Of a DNA stretch of 64,000 bases, positions 36,335-44,978 are shown piece after piece. The position numbers and the translations under genes were made by a program. This stretch comes from Mesorhizobium sp. (GTDB lineage: Bacteria > Pseudomonadota > Alphaproteobacteria > Rhizobiales > Rhizobiaceae), in assembly GCF_004963255.1 (NCBI RefSeq), contig NZ_SUGA01000003.1, positions 62,001-126,000 of the forward strand, given 5' to 3'. Below the pieces are notes generated by a model. It saw nothing but the letters and a program-made list of their open reading frames with translations, ran no database searches and was not told the origin of the DNA. Position 1 is the first letter of the stretch; each line of letters begins with the position of its first letter.

Positions 36335-37117
36335 ATGAACGTGACCTATGACTTTTCCGGCAAGAACGTCATCCTGATCGGCGGGACGACCGGCATCGGG
36401 CGGGCAACGGCGCTGGCCTTCGCCAAGGCCGGAGCCAATCTCTACGTCTCCGGCATCGGCGCGGACTCCGGAGAAAGCCTCAAGGCAGAGGTCAAGCCGC
36501 TTGGCGTCGAGATCGAATTCGAGGAAGTCGACGTTCGCGACAGCAAGGCGATGGCGGCCCTGCACAAGCATGCCTTCGAGCGGTTCGGGCGCATCGACAT
36601 CGCCTTCAACAATGCCGGCGTCCCGGGCAAGACCGCACCCGTGCACGAGCTCGATGACGAAGATTACGACCTGCTGATGGACGTCAATCTGCGCGGCATC
36701 TTCAACGGCCTCAGGCATCAGGTCCCGCACATGACCGCCAAGGGCGGCGGCGCGATCGTCAACACCTCGTCGCTGTTCGGCGTCATGGGCTTCGCCACGA
36801 CCGCGGTCTATTGCGCCAGCAAGTGGGGCGTGATCGGCCTCACCAACTCGGTGGCGTTGGAAGTCGCCCGCAAGAACATCCGCGTCAACGCTATCGCGCC
36901 TGGCTCGGTGATGACGCCGCTGCTGCGCGGCATGTTCGGCAGCGAACAGAGCGCCAAGGATACCGTGCTGCCGATGATCCCGATGGGCCGGATCAGCGAC
37001 CCGTCCGAAATCGCGCAGTTGGTGCTTTTCCTGTCGTCGGACGCGGCGTCCTTCATCACCGGGCAGGCCGTGGTGATCGACGGCGGCGGCTTCGTCGCGG
37101 GCGCCGACAAGCTCTGA
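36335..37117 (+). CDS. Short-chain dehydrogenase/reductase
   Basis: The 260-residue classical SDR has GGTTGIG near 14-20, NNAG (FNNAGVPGK) and catalytic Tyr159/Lys163 (YCASK). The C-terminal GRISDPSEIAQLVLFLSSDA and ITGQAVVIDGGGFV are standard for the family. The ATG at 36335 has GGGAGC 6 nt upstream; the ATG at 36323 is less well placed. It is divergent from importer 4 and under the LacI-type operators, so it probably oxidises the substrate of importer 4 or its product. A strong terminator follows. Confidence 0.87.
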   Translation: MNVTYDFSGKNVILIGGTTGIGRATALAFAKAGANLYVSGIGADSGESLKAEVKPLGVEIEFEEVDVRDSKAMAALHKHAFERFGRIDIAFNNAGVPGKTAPVHELDDEDYDLLMDVNLRGIFNGLRHQVPHMTAKGGGAIVNTSSLFGVMGFATTAVYCASKWGVIGLTNSVALEVARKNIRVNAIAPGSVMTPLLRGMFGSEQSAKDTVLPMIPMGRISDPSEIAQLVLFLSSDAASFITGQAVVIDGGGFVAGADKL

Positions 37118-37122
37118 CGCTC

Positions 37123-37148
37123 AAGGCTGGGGCACAGGCCCCAGCCTT
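37123..37148. terminator. Bidirectional hairpin terminator
   Basis: AAGGCTGGGG (37123-37132) pairs perfectly with CCCCAGCCTT (37139-37148) around a 6-nt loop and is followed by GTTCGT. It separates the convergent SDR and hydrolase genes. Confidence 0.78.
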
Positions 37149-37160
37149 GTTCGTCCCCAT

Positions 37161-38039
37161 TCAGGCGACGCAACTCTTCTCGCCTTTGGCGAGGGCGATC
37201 TCCACCACCTGGAGACCCCTGTCCGTCAGCCGCGACGGGAATGTCGTGCGCAGCCGGTCCTCATGCACCGGTATCACCCTGCGCACCTCGCCGCCGACCG
37301 ATTTCAGCATTTCGGCGCTGGAGAAGATCAGATTGTGCTGACTGCCGACGGCAAGCCCGATGGGCACGATCTGCGGCGCGGCCGGATCGAGCCCGGTCAG
37401 ATTGTCGTATGTGTATATGAGGTCGCCGGCGAAGATCCAGCGATCCTCGCCGCCGCTGGTGCGGTCGTTACGGACCGTCACATACATGCTGCCATAAGTG
37501 TGGGTGTCGGCGGCGAGATGGACGTCGATCCCCGGCAGCACGTCCTCCTGGTCGCCATCGATGCAGATCATGCGGCCTTCCTTCGCCGCCTCGACCGCGC
37601 GCACGATATCGGCCGGATCACCGCCGCCGACCAGGAACCTGTATTCCGGCCCGAGCGTGAGCGCCCAGACCCATTTATCCAGCTCGCTCTTCTGGACGTA
37701 GAATTTGGCGTTGGGGAACAGATGCATGGCGCCCATATGGTCGAAATGGGCATGGGTGATGAAGACGCTGGTCACGTCCTCCGGCTTCACGCCGCATTCG
37801 GCAAGAACCGCGCGCGGACCGTGATAGTTCGAGACGCCATAGGCGGTGGCCAGTTGCTCGCCGTAAGCGACATGGTCGTAGCCGGTATCGATCAGGATGG
37901 TTTCGCCACCGCCCTTCAGCAGCGCGTAGGCATAGGGAAGCTTGCGCGTGCCCTGGTGCTGCGGCCCGTACATCATGACGCTGAAGGGGAACTTCTCCAC
38001 CGCCGCGTATTCGAGCACCCAGATCGAGTAGTGTGCCAT
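37161..38039 (-). CDS. MBL-fold hydrolase, N-acyl-homoserine-lactonase-like (copy 2)
   Basis: The 292-residue metallo-hydrolase has HAHFDH at 96-101 with HMGAMHLFPN following, as in AiiA/AttM-type lactonases. The third-His region is LAADTHTYGSMYV rather than GHTPGH, and FAGDLIYTYDNL carries the bridging Asp. GGGAGG precedes the ATG. It follows the small unknown gene by 18 nt, and both are probably driven by the LacI-type operator at 38596. Quorum-signal degradation is possible, but a sugar-lactone substrate fits the surrounding genes better. Confidence 0.82.
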   Translation of the reverse strand: MAHYSIWVLEYAAVEKFPFSVMMYGPQHQGTRKLPYAYALLKGGGETILIDTGYDHVAYGEQLATAYGVSNYHGPRAVLAECGVKPEDVTSVFITHAHFDHMGAMHLFPNAKFYVQKSELDKWVWALTLGPEYRFLVGGGDPADIVRAVEAAKEGRMICIDGDQEDVLPGIDVHLAADTHTYGSMYVTVRNDRTSGGEDRWIFAGDLIYTYDNLTGLDPAAPQIVPIGLAVGSQHNLIFSSAEMLKSVGGEVRRVIPVHEDRLRTTFPSRLTDRGLQVVEIALAKGEKSCVA

Positions 38040-38057
38040 TCAATCCTCCCTGATTGA

Positions 38058-38540
38058 TTAGATGCCTTGCCCGGACAGGCGCGGCGCGTGGACGGCGCAA
38101 CAGGCCTGTCCGAAATCGATGAGCTCGAAGCCGGGCAACAGGCGCGACGTCGCCCGCAGATGATCGCTCGTCGCGCGAAGCGCGCGTGTCAGCGTGTCGA
38201 ACCGTTTGTCCGACCTGTCCTGCGCCTCGCGGCAGGCCGTCGCCGCGGCGCAGGCTTCCATGAGCGTCTCGGCCGCACCGCGCATGTGATGGTAGTGGTG
38301 CGCTGCCGGCTCTGGCGCCTGCAGGCCGCGAACCGCTTCTGCCGCTTGCATGACAGCCTGTCTTGCTCCAGCCAAAGCGCCCTCGGCCAGCGCCGCCTGG
38401 CGGCGCGACGTCAGCAGGAACAGCGCGTAGCCGGACAGTTGGGTCAGGGTCTGGCTGATCAATTGCTGCGCGTCACGCGCGGCGTCGACATAGCGCAGCA
38501 GCGACTGCTCCGTCACGCCGACGCAGGAATACACGCCCAT
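38058..38540 (-). CDS. Hypothetical helical protein of the LacI regulon
   Basis: I do not recognise this 160-residue protein. It starts MGVYSCVGVTEQSLLRYVDA with GGAGG upstream, and looks all-helical, with many Ala, Arg, Gln and Leu residues and His-His pairs (PAAHHYHHMRGAAETLMEA, about 86-104). Cysteines occur at positions 6, 107, 113 and near the C-terminus. No signal peptide or membrane segment is seen. It is the first gene of a two-gene operon with the lactonase-like hydrolase, divergent from the lacI-type gene and 56 bp from the operator. A regulatory or accessory role is possible. Confidence 0.6.
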   Translation of the reverse strand: MGVYSCVGVTEQSLLRYVDAARDAQQLISQTLTQLSGYALFLLTSRRQAALAEGALAGARQAVMQAAEAVRGLQAPEPAAHHYHHMRGAAETLMEACAAATACREAQDRSDKRFDTLTRALRATSDHLRATSRLLPGFELIDFGQACCAVHAPRLSGQGI

Positions 38541-38595
38541 TGCAATCCTCCACGCCGGCATCGCGGCGTCCTCCTCGTTTGGGCATTACCCGATT

Positions 38596-38611
38596 TTGAT
38601 ATCGGTAACAA
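38596..38611. promoter_or_regulatory. LacI-family operator TTGATATCGGTAACAA
   Basis: This member of the TTGKTAYCGGTAYCAA family lies between the divergent lacI-type gene (starts 38699) and the small unknown gene (starts 38540). It can serve autoregulation and control of the operon on the other strand. Confidence 0.72.
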
Positions 38612-38698
38612 CAGAATTGCTGCAACCGGCGTCAACGGCTTGTTTGTTCGACAAGGGAATGATTTGATGCGCGCCGGCCGGACCGAGCGATAACAAAG

Positions 38699-39739
38699 AT
38701 GCCCAGGCGATCATCCCAGAACACAGAAAGACGCAATGGCAGCGCCCGAATGCGCGACGTCGCGGTTCGCGCCGGTGTCTCCACCATGACCGTCTCGCGG
38801 GTCCTGAACGAGCCCGGCAAAGTGTCCGAGGAGATGCGCGAGCGTGTGCTGACGGCGGTCCGCGAGATCGGCTATCTGCCGAACCACCTCGCGGGCAGCC
38901 TGTCCTCGAACCGCTCGACGACCATCGGGCTGATCGTTCCCAGCATCGACAACTCGATCTACACGCAGACGATCAAGGGCCTGTCGGAGGTGCTGAAGCG
39001 CTCCGGGTTCCAGCTGATGATCGCGGAATCGGGCTATGATCCCAATGAGGAAGAGGAGCTCATCACCGTCTTCCTCAGCCACCGGGTCGGCGGGCTCGTG
39101 CTGCACAGCACCGAGCATACGCCCCAGGCGATCGAGAAGATCCGCAAGTCGGGCATTCCCGTCGTCGAGAACGGCAACATCCCCAAAGAACCGCTCGACA
39201 TGGTCGTAAGCTATTCAAATCGCGATGCTTCTTACGCGATGACCATGCATCTCGGCAGGCTCGGTTACCGCAAGATCGCCTTCGCCAGCCTTTATTCCGT
39301 GCACAACGACCGTTCCCAGGACCGCCTCAAGGGATACCTTGCGGCGCTCAAGCAATTGGGCCTTGAGCCCGACTCGCGCATGGTGCTTGAGACGGGGCGC
39401 GGCCTTGCCGCCGGCGCCGAAGTCGTCGCGCGGGTGATTCAGAGCGTGCCGGAGGTCGACGCGCTTTTCTGCGCCGGCGAAGTCCTGGCCGTCGGCGCGC
39501 TGTTCGAGTGCCAGCGCCGCGGCTGGTCAGTACCCCGCCGCATCGCGCTTGCCAGTTTCGATGACGTCAACCTGTTGCGGCATGTCAGCCCCTCCATCAC
39601 CAGCTTGCGCCTGCCGCGCTACGACATAGGCGAGCGGACGGCGCGGATCCTGCTCAGCCGCATCATCGACGGCGCCGATCACCTGCGCGGCAGCGTCGTC
39701 GACCTCAAGTTCGAAGTCATCCAGCGCGAGAGCACCTGA
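38699..39739 (+). CDS. LacI-family transcriptional regulator
   Basis: The 346-residue regulator has the LacI helix-turn-helix (MRDVAVRAGVSTMTVSRVLN, 18-37), the hinge region (LPNHLAGSLSSNR) and a periplasmic-binding-protein-like core (IGLIVPSIDNSIYTQTIKGL). This core is close in style to gluconate-type (GntR of E. coli) and related sugar-acid regulators. It sits in the middle of the four palindromes at 36113, 36243, 38596 and 39795, which are the likely binding sites. An internal ATG just before the helix-turn-helix is a possible shorter start. The effector is unknown; a sugar acid is my guess. Confidence 0.9.
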   Translation: MPRRSSQNTERRNGSARMRDVAVRAGVSTMTVSRVLNEPGKVSEEMRERVLTAVREIGYLPNHLAGSLSSNRSTTIGLIVPSIDNSIYTQTIKGLSEVLKRSGFQLMIAESGYDPNEEEELITVFLSHRVGGLVLHSTEHTPQAIEKIRKSGIPVVENGNIPKEPLDMVVSYSNRDASYAMTMHLGRLGYRKIAFASLYSVHNDRSQDRLKGYLAALKQLGLEPDSRMVLETGRGLAAGAEVVARVIQSVPEVDALFCAGEVLAVGALFECQRRGWSVPRRIALASFDDVNLLRHVSPSITSLRLPRYDIGERTARILLSRIIDGADHLRGSVVDLKFEVIQREST

Positions 39740-39794
39740 CCCGCCCCGAGCACCGGTATCGCAACACGGCTCCCCGCTTTTCTGCGATTGCATT

Positions 39795-39810
39795 TTGTTA
39801 CCGGTACCAA
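39795..39810. promoter_or_regulatory. LacI-family operator TTGTTACCGGTACCAA
   Basis: One mismatch from a perfect 16-bp palindrome, it lies 79 bp before the SDR gene at 39889, the first gene of a four-gene catabolic run. Confidence 0.74.
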
Positions 39811-39888
39811 TATAAAGTCGAGAACTGCGCGGCAGTCGCCTGCCTGGCGGACTATCGTAGGAATGAGGGGCTTGGCAATGCTCGCAGA

Positions 39889-40737
39889 ATGGCGGAACAG
39901 GATTTGAGCTTGTCGAAGGAAGCCGAGGGGGCCGCGCCCTCCACCCGGGCGAAGCCGCTCAACGAATGCTCCGCCTTGATCACGGGCTCCACCGCCGGCC
40001 TTGGGCAGGCCATGGCGGCAAGGCTTGCCGAGTCCGGCTGCGGCATCATGCTGCACGGGCTGGAGGAGGCTGACCAGGTCGAGGCGCAGCGCGACGATCT
40101 CGCCCGCAAGACGGGCGCTCGCGTAGCCTACCACAAGGCCGATCTCTCGACGCTATCGGGTGTCGAAGGACTGATCAATGCTGCGATGTCGGTGCTCGGG
40201 CCGATCGACATCCTCGTCAACAATGCTGTCGTCCGGCACTTCGCGCCGGTCATGGATTTCCCGGCCGAGCAATGGGACCTTGCGCTGGCGGTCAACCTCT
40301 CCGCCGCGTTCCACGCCATCCGGCTTCTGCTTCCTAGCATGCGCAGCCGGAATTTCGGCCGGATCTTCAACATTACCTCCGTCTACGGCATGCGCGGAAC
40401 GACCGATCGCGTCGGCTATGTTACGACGAAGTCTGCTATCCTCGGCTTGACCCGCGCCGTGGCGTTGGAGAACCTGGACCGCGACGTGACCTGTCACAGC
40501 CTCTGTCCGGGATCGGTGCTGACGCCAGGCACAGAAGAAAGGGTGGAGAGACTGATGGCCGAGCGCCGCATCGACCGGATGGCGGCCGAGCGGCTCTTCC
40601 TCGAGGGCAAGCAGCCGGGCGGCAACTTCGTCTCGGCCGGGAGCATCTCGGACCTGCTCGTCTTCCTGTGCGGGCCGATCGCCCGGGACATGACCGGATC
40701 GGTACTGCCGGTCGAAGCAGGCTGGCTGGCAAGTTGA
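39889..40737 (+). CDS. Short-chain dehydrogenase/reductase (3-hydroxybutyrate-dehydrogenase-like)
   Basis: The 282-residue SDR has TGSTAGLG (about 36-43), NNAV in place of the more usual NNAG, and catalytic Tyr177/Lys181 (YVTTK). The C-terminal run KQPGGNFVSAGSISDLLVFL and GSVLPVEAGWLAS resembles D-3-hydroxybutyrate dehydrogenases. An N-terminal extension of about 25 residues is unusual; a later start is possible, but I see no better site. It begins a run of four same-strand genes (SDR, hydrolase, dehydrogenase, PrpD) under the LacI-type operator at 39795. Confidence 0.83.
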   Translation: MAEQDLSLSKEAEGAAPSTRAKPLNECSALITGSTAGLGQAMAARLAESGCGIMLHGLEEADQVEAQRDDLARKTGARVAYHKADLSTLSGVEGLINAAMSVLGPIDILVNNAVVRHFAPVMDFPAEQWDLALAVNLSAAFHAIRLLLPSMRSRNFGRIFNITSVYGMRGTTDRVGYVTTKSAILGLTRAVALENLDRDVTCHSLCPGSVLTPGTEERVERLMAERRIDRMAAERLFLEGKQPGGNFVSAGSISDLLVFLCGPIARDMTGSVLPVEAGWLAS

Positions 40738-40796
40738 GCTAGGGCCGAAGCAGACCGGCATCGCACACGCGAGAGTAATGTCTAGAGGAGCGATCC

Positions 40797-41597
40797 ATGG
40801 ACGAATTGTACGAAGTCTACGCCATTCGTTACGGCCACCACGACCGCAACGCGGCCGCGAATTTCATCGGCGGCGACCCGCATGACGGGCCAATGCCGCT
40901 CGACTATTTCGTCTGGGCGATCGTCAGCAAGTCGCGCACTTTCGTGTTCGATACGGGCTTCGACGCGAAAGTCGCGGACCGGCGCCAGCGCAATCTGCTG
41001 CGCCCGGTCGGCGATGGATTGAAGATGATCGGCATCGATCCGGACAAGGTCGAGGACGTCATCATCTCGCATATGCATTTCGACCATGCCGGCAATCACG
41101 AGCTGTTCCCGAAGGCTCGCTACCACGTCCAGGACGTGGAGATGGCCTACTGCACGGGACGCTGCATGTGCCACAGCTATCTCAGGCATCCGTTCGACTA
41201 TGAGGACGTGGCCAGCATGATCGGCAAGCTCTATGCCGGGCGCGTCACCTTCCATGACGGCGTCTCCGAGGTCGCTCCAAACCTCACCGTTCATCGTGTC
41301 GGCGGCCACTCAAAGGGGCTGCAGGTGATCCGGGTGAAGACGCAGCGCGGCTGGGTGGTGCTCGGGTCCGACGCATCGCATTTCTACGCCAATTTCGAGC
41401 AGAACCGGCCTTTCCCGGTGCTGGAGAGCGCAACCGACATGCTGGACGGCTACGCCACCATGAAGAAACTCGCCAGCACGCCGAACCACATCATCCCGGG
41501 TCATGATCCCCTGGTCCTCGCTCGCTATCCTGCCGCGCTGGCTGGCGTTGACGACATCGTGCGCCTCGACCTCGACCCGATCGCCGGGGCGCCGTGA
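40797..41597 (+). CDS. MBL-fold hydrolase, N-acyl-homoserine-lactonase-like (copy 3)
   Basis: The 266-residue metallo-hydrolase has HMHFDH at 92-97, VGGHSKGLQVIRV for the third His, GSDASHFYAN for the bridging Asp and PGHDPLVLARYP for the last His. AGAGGAGCGATCC precedes the ATG. A cluster of cysteines (YCTGRCMCHSY, near 119-129) is unusual for this family. It stands between an SDR and a hydroxyacid dehydrogenase, so hydrolysis of a lactone intermediate is the simplest reading. It is only distantly similar to the copies at 26192 and 37161. Confidence 0.83.
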   Translation: MDELYEVYAIRYGHHDRNAAANFIGGDPHDGPMPLDYFVWAIVSKSRTFVFDTGFDAKVADRRQRNLLRPVGDGLKMIGIDPDKVEDVIISHMHFDHAGNHELFPKARYHVQDVEMAYCTGRCMCHSYLRHPFDYEDVASMIGKLYAGRVTFHDGVSEVAPNLTVHRVGGHSKGLQVIRVKTQRGWVVLGSDASHFYANFEQNRPFPVLESATDMLDGYATMKKLASTPNHIIPGHDPLVLARYPAALAGVDDIVRLDLDPIAGAP

Positions 41598-41670
41598 GCG
41601 CCTTTTTGATCGGCGCCCCTGATGATCGAAAGCCTTGGGGCGTTCGTCGCTAAATCGCATGGAGACGACA

Positions 41671-42579
41671 ATGAACAATCTCAAGCTCGGGCTGGCTGGC
41701 GCTGGCAGGATGGGAACGCCGATGGCGAAGCGCCTGATGGCGGCAGGCTATAGCGTGAGCGTCTATGACACGAATGCCGGCGCCGTCGAGGCATTGGCCG
41801 CGCAGGGCGCCGGCAAGGCCGCGACTCCCGCGGAGCTGGCGAAGCGCTGCGACGTGGTGCTGCTTTCACTGCCGACGCCGGAGATCGTGCAGGCCGTCTG
41901 CCTTGGCCAAGACGGGCTCACCTCCGCCAAGGGCGCGAGCATCGTCATCGACCTCTCGACCACCGGTCCGCGGACGGAGCGCCTTGTCGCGCAAGGCCTC
42001 AAGGCCGCCGGCATCGCGCTGGCCGACTGTCCGGTCAGCGGTGGCGTGGGCGGCGCTGAAAAAGGCACGCTGGCAATGATGGCCGCCTGCGACGAGGCGA
42101 CGATGCAAACGATCCGCCCGGTCCTCGAAACGCTGGGCAAGCCGGTGCATGTCGGCCTGGAGCCGGGCATGGGCCAGATGATCAAGGTGATCAACAATTT
42201 GATGTCGGTGACGGCCTTGTCGATCGCTTCGGAAGCGCTCGTGCTCGGCACCAAGGCCGGGCTCGATCCGGACGTCATGCTCGAGGTCATCAATTCGGGC
42301 AGCGGCAGTTCCAACGCGACGCTGACGAAGATCCCGAAATTCGTGCTTACCCGCGGCTTCGATTTCGGCTTCGCCATCGGGCTGTCGGCCAAGGATATCC
42401 GCCTCTGCCTCGAAGAGAGCGACGCGCTGGGTGTGCCGATGATCGTCGGCGGCGCGGTGCGGCAATTGCTGACCTTGGCGAAGAGCGACCTCGGCGCCGA
42501 TGCGGACCTGACCGAAATCATCAAGCCGATCGAGGGTTGGGCCGGCGTGACTGTTGCCGGCAAGAAGGCTCAGGCCTGA
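41671..42579 (+). CDS. 3-hydroxyisobutyrate dehydrogenase-family NAD(P)-dependent oxidoreductase (copy 2)
   Basis: The 302-residue beta-hydroxyacid dehydrogenase has GAGRMG at 10-15, DCPVSGGVGGAEKGTLAMM (119-137) and catalytic Lys172 (IKVINNL). It aligns with copy 1 (15898) block for block, including DGLTS, IDLSTTGP and the FDFGFA region near the C-terminus. GGAGACGACA precedes the ATG at 41671. As with copy 1, a PrpD gene follows (21 nt downstream) and a LysR gene is adjacent. The substrate is unknown. Confidence 0.87.
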   Translation: MNNLKLGLAGAGRMGTPMAKRLMAAGYSVSVYDTNAGAVEALAAQGAGKAATPAELAKRCDVVLLSLPTPEIVQAVCLGQDGLTSAKGASIVIDLSTTGPRTERLVAQGLKAAGIALADCPVSGGVGGAEKGTLAMMAACDEATMQTIRPVLETLGKPVHVGLEPGMGQMIKVINNLMSVTALSIASEALVLGTKAGLDPDVMLEVINSGSGSSNATLTKIPKFVLTRGFDFGFAIGLSAKDIRLCLEESDALGVPMIVGGAVRQLLTLAKSDLGADADLTEIIKPIEGWAGVTVAGKKAQA

Positions 42580-42599
42580 CGCCGGCCGGAACGAATCCG

Positions 42600-43973
42600 A
42601 TGAGCGTCAATTCCCCCCAGGCGATTGCCCCGGGCCTGTCGCGCCGGCTTGCTGCGTTTGTGCGCAATTCGCAATGGAACGACGTGCCGGAGCCGGTGCG
42701 CGAGCATACGCTGCGCGCCCTCTTCAACGGCTTCGGGACCGCGCTTGGCGGGTCGTCCGACCAGGCGATCCTGCGCCTTGCGGCGAGCCTCGCGCCCTTC
42801 TCGGCGGGGTCGGCGGCGACCGTTGTCGGTCATGGCGCGAAGCGGGATGCGCCGACCGCTGCCTTTCTCAACGCCGCGTCAATGAACGTGTTCGATTTCG
42901 ACGACACCCATCAAGGCACGATCATCCATCCGACCGCGCCCGTGGCGCCCGTTGTCCTTGCCTTGGCCGAATTGCGGCCGGTCAGCGGGACCGAGCTCCT
43001 GCATGCCTTCGCGCTCGGCGTGGAGGTGACCTGCCGGATCGGCAACGCGATCTCGCCGAGCCACTACGATCGCGGCTGGCACATCACCTCGACCTGCGGA
43101 ATCTTCGGCGCCGCTGTAGCCGCGGCGAAGCTGCTCGATCTGACCGAGGAGGAAATCCTCTGGGCCTTCGGCAATGCTTCCGCCCAGGCATCGGGTCTCG
43201 TCGAGACCCTGGGCTTCATGGCGAAGAGCGTGGGCGTCGGCACCGCCGCGCGCGGAGGCCTGCTCGCGGCGCTGATGGCGAAGGGTGGGGTCGAGGGACC
43301 GCCGATGCCGCTCGAAGGCCCGCGTGGTTTTCTCAAGGTCTTGTGCGACGCGCCGCAGCCGGAGCTGATCGAGCGCGGACTGGGCAGCGACTGGGAGAAC
43401 CTGCGCAACATGTTCAAGCCATATCCCTGTGGCGTGGTGCTCAACCCGGTTATCGACGTATGCCTTGACCTGCATCGGAAACCGGATTTCTCCGCCGATC
43501 TCGTCAACGACATCACCGTGCGCGGTTGCCCGCTGCTCAAGGCCCGCGCCGACAGGCCCGACGTCACCACAGGCCGGGAAGCGCAGGTCAGCGCGCAGCA
43601 TGCCGTCGCCGTCGCCCTGTTGCGCGGCACGGCGGGTGCGGCCGATTTCAGCGACGCGGCTGTGAACGACCCTGACGTGAAGGCATTGCGCGCCAAGGTG
43701 CGTCCGATCGACACGGACGAAGCCATTCCGGTCGAGGCGGCCTATGTCTCCGTCCGCTGCAGCGATGGGGCGCATTTCGAGGTGCGCGAGCTGGCTGCCA
43801 CGGGCAGTCCGGCACGGCCGATGACGGACGCCGCGCTGCGCGATAAGTTCGCCGCCCTCGCCGAGTACGGCAGCCCGGCGATCGATGCCGGCGCGCTTGC
43901 CGATAGCCTGTGGGCGCTTCGCGACGTCAGCGACGTCGGTTCAATCATGGCGCTGGCCCGGCCGAAGGCATAG
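42600..43973 (+). CDS. MmgE/PrpD family protein (copy 2)
   Basis: The 457-residue MmgE/PrpD-superfamily protein shows FNGFGTALGGSSDQAI, FLNAASMNVFDFDDTH, HPTAPVAPVVLALAE, HITSTCGIFGAAVAAAKLL and KPYPCGVVLNPVIDVCLDL. FDFDDTH and the HPTAP block are typical of bacterial PrpD-like decarboxylases, dehydratases and epimerases. The start MSVNSPQAIA is the first fitting ATG. It closes the four-gene run from 39889 and is convergent with LysR copy 2, with only 23 bp between them. It differs clearly from copy 1, so they probably act on different acids. Confidence 0.85.
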   Translation: MSVNSPQAIAPGLSRRLAAFVRNSQWNDVPEPVREHTLRALFNGFGTALGGSSDQAILRLAASLAPFSAGSAATVVGHGAKRDAPTAAFLNAASMNVFDFDDTHQGTIIHPTAPVAPVVLALAELRPVSGTELLHAFALGVEVTCRIGNAISPSHYDRGWHITSTCGIFGAAVAAAKLLDLTEEEILWAFGNASAQASGLVETLGFMAKSVGVGTAARGGLLAALMAKGGVEGPPMPLEGPRGFLKVLCDAPQPELIERGLGSDWENLRNMFKPYPCGVVLNPVIDVCLDLHRKPDFSADLVNDITVRGCPLLKARADRPDVTTGREAQVSAQHAVAVALLRGTAGAADFSDAAVNDPDVKALRAKVRPIDTDEAIPVEAAYVSVRCSDGAHFEVRELAATGSPARPMTDAALRDKFAALAEYGSPAIDAGALADSLWALRDVSDVGSIMALARPKA

Positions 43974-43996
43974 GCCGCACGCCGTCGTGCCCGACC

Positions 43997-44926
43997 TCAG
44001 CGATTGTGCTGCGGCGGCTTCCAGACATGGGTGGAGATGATGTCCCTCAGTTCCGTGCGCACGGCCCGGAACAGCGGCCGGAATGTCGAGGACATCGGTT
44101 TCTGCGACGAGGTCGCGAGGATCAGCTTGCGGGTGATCTGCGGGTCGAACGGCCAGACCTCGATACGGCCGGCTTCGGCAAGCAGGTGCACGGACGCATA
44201 GGGCAGGACCGTGTAGCCGCCGCCCTCCTCGACAAGCAGCAGCGTGGACGGCATCGCCTCCAATTCCATCTCGATGCGCGGGTAGATGCCGTGCTCGGCG
44301 ACGATGTTGTCGATCAGCCGACGCAGACCATGCGGCCGGCTTGGCAGGATCATCGGCAGTTCCGCTAGCACGCCGAGGCCAACCGGACCGCGCGGCAGCA
44401 GAGGCTGGGCCAGCGCCGGGCCGATCAGGAAAAGCTCGTCATCGGCGAGCGGCTCGGTCAGCACCGAGGGGTGATTGGGCGAGTTGTAGAGCACCGCCGC
44501 GTCGATGCGGCCGGCGATCAGCCATTCGAGGATATGGCCGCTGAAACCCTCGATGACCTGCAGGGCAACATTCGGGAACTCGTTCTTGATCTTCTTGACC
44601 AGCGGCACCGTCAGCACCGTTCCGACGGAGGGCGGAACGCCGAGCACCAACCTGCCGCGTGGCGAAGCCCTGAGATTGGACACGGCATTCTGCGCGAGCC
44701 GCATGCGCTCGACGATCTCGTCGGCATGCGATTTCAGGAGCGCTCCGGCTTCGGTCAGCACGACGCCGCGACCGTTGCGGTGGAACAATTCGACGCCGAG
44801 CTCTTCCTCGAGCCCGCGGATATGGCGCGTGATCATCGGCTGGGTGACATTGAGGTCGACGGCGGCTTTCGAGAAGCTGCCCGCCGAGCCGACCGCGATG
44901 AAGACCTGAAGCTGCTTCGTGTCCAA
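43997..44926 (-). CDS. LysR-family transcriptional regulator (copy 2)
   Basis: The 309-residue LysR protein has the helix-turn-helix KQLQVFIAVGSAGSFSKAA with NVTQPMITRHIRGLEEEL, and effector-domain blocks VLGVPPSVGTVLTVPLV, VIEGFSGHILEWLIAGRID and MILPSRPHGLRRLIDNI. By eye about half its residues match copy 1 at 14710, and the same blocks occur in the same order. It lies 52 nt after the SMP-30 gene on the same strand, so it may be the last gene of the long importer 5 operon rather than have its own promoter. Confidence 0.9.
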   Translation of the reverse strand: MDTKQLQVFIAVGSAGSFSKAAVDLNVTQPMITRHIRGLEEELGVELFHRNGRGVVLTEAGALLKSHADEIVERMRLAQNAVSNLRASPRGRLVLGVPPSVGTVLTVPLVKKIKNEFPNVALQVIEGFSGHILEWLIAGRIDAAVLYNSPNHPSVLTEPLADDELFLIGPALAQPLLPRGPVGLGVLAELPMILPSRPHGLRRLIDNIVAEHGIYPRIEMELEAMPSTLLLVEEGGGYTVLPYASVHLLAEAGRIEVWPFDPQITRKLILATSSQKPMSSTFRPLFRAVRTELRDIISTHVWKPPQHNR

Positions 44927-44978
44927 CTCAAACCACCCAACCCGCCGCCGGGCGGTGCTTTGCCCGAAGCCTTTGACC

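Noticed and set aside
37161..41597. Naming the MBL-fold hydrolases as quorum-quenching lactonases (aiiA/attM)
   Set aside because: The metal motifs alone do not set the substrate, and the sugar-acid neighbourhood argues for other lactones. A gene symbol would overstate the evidence.
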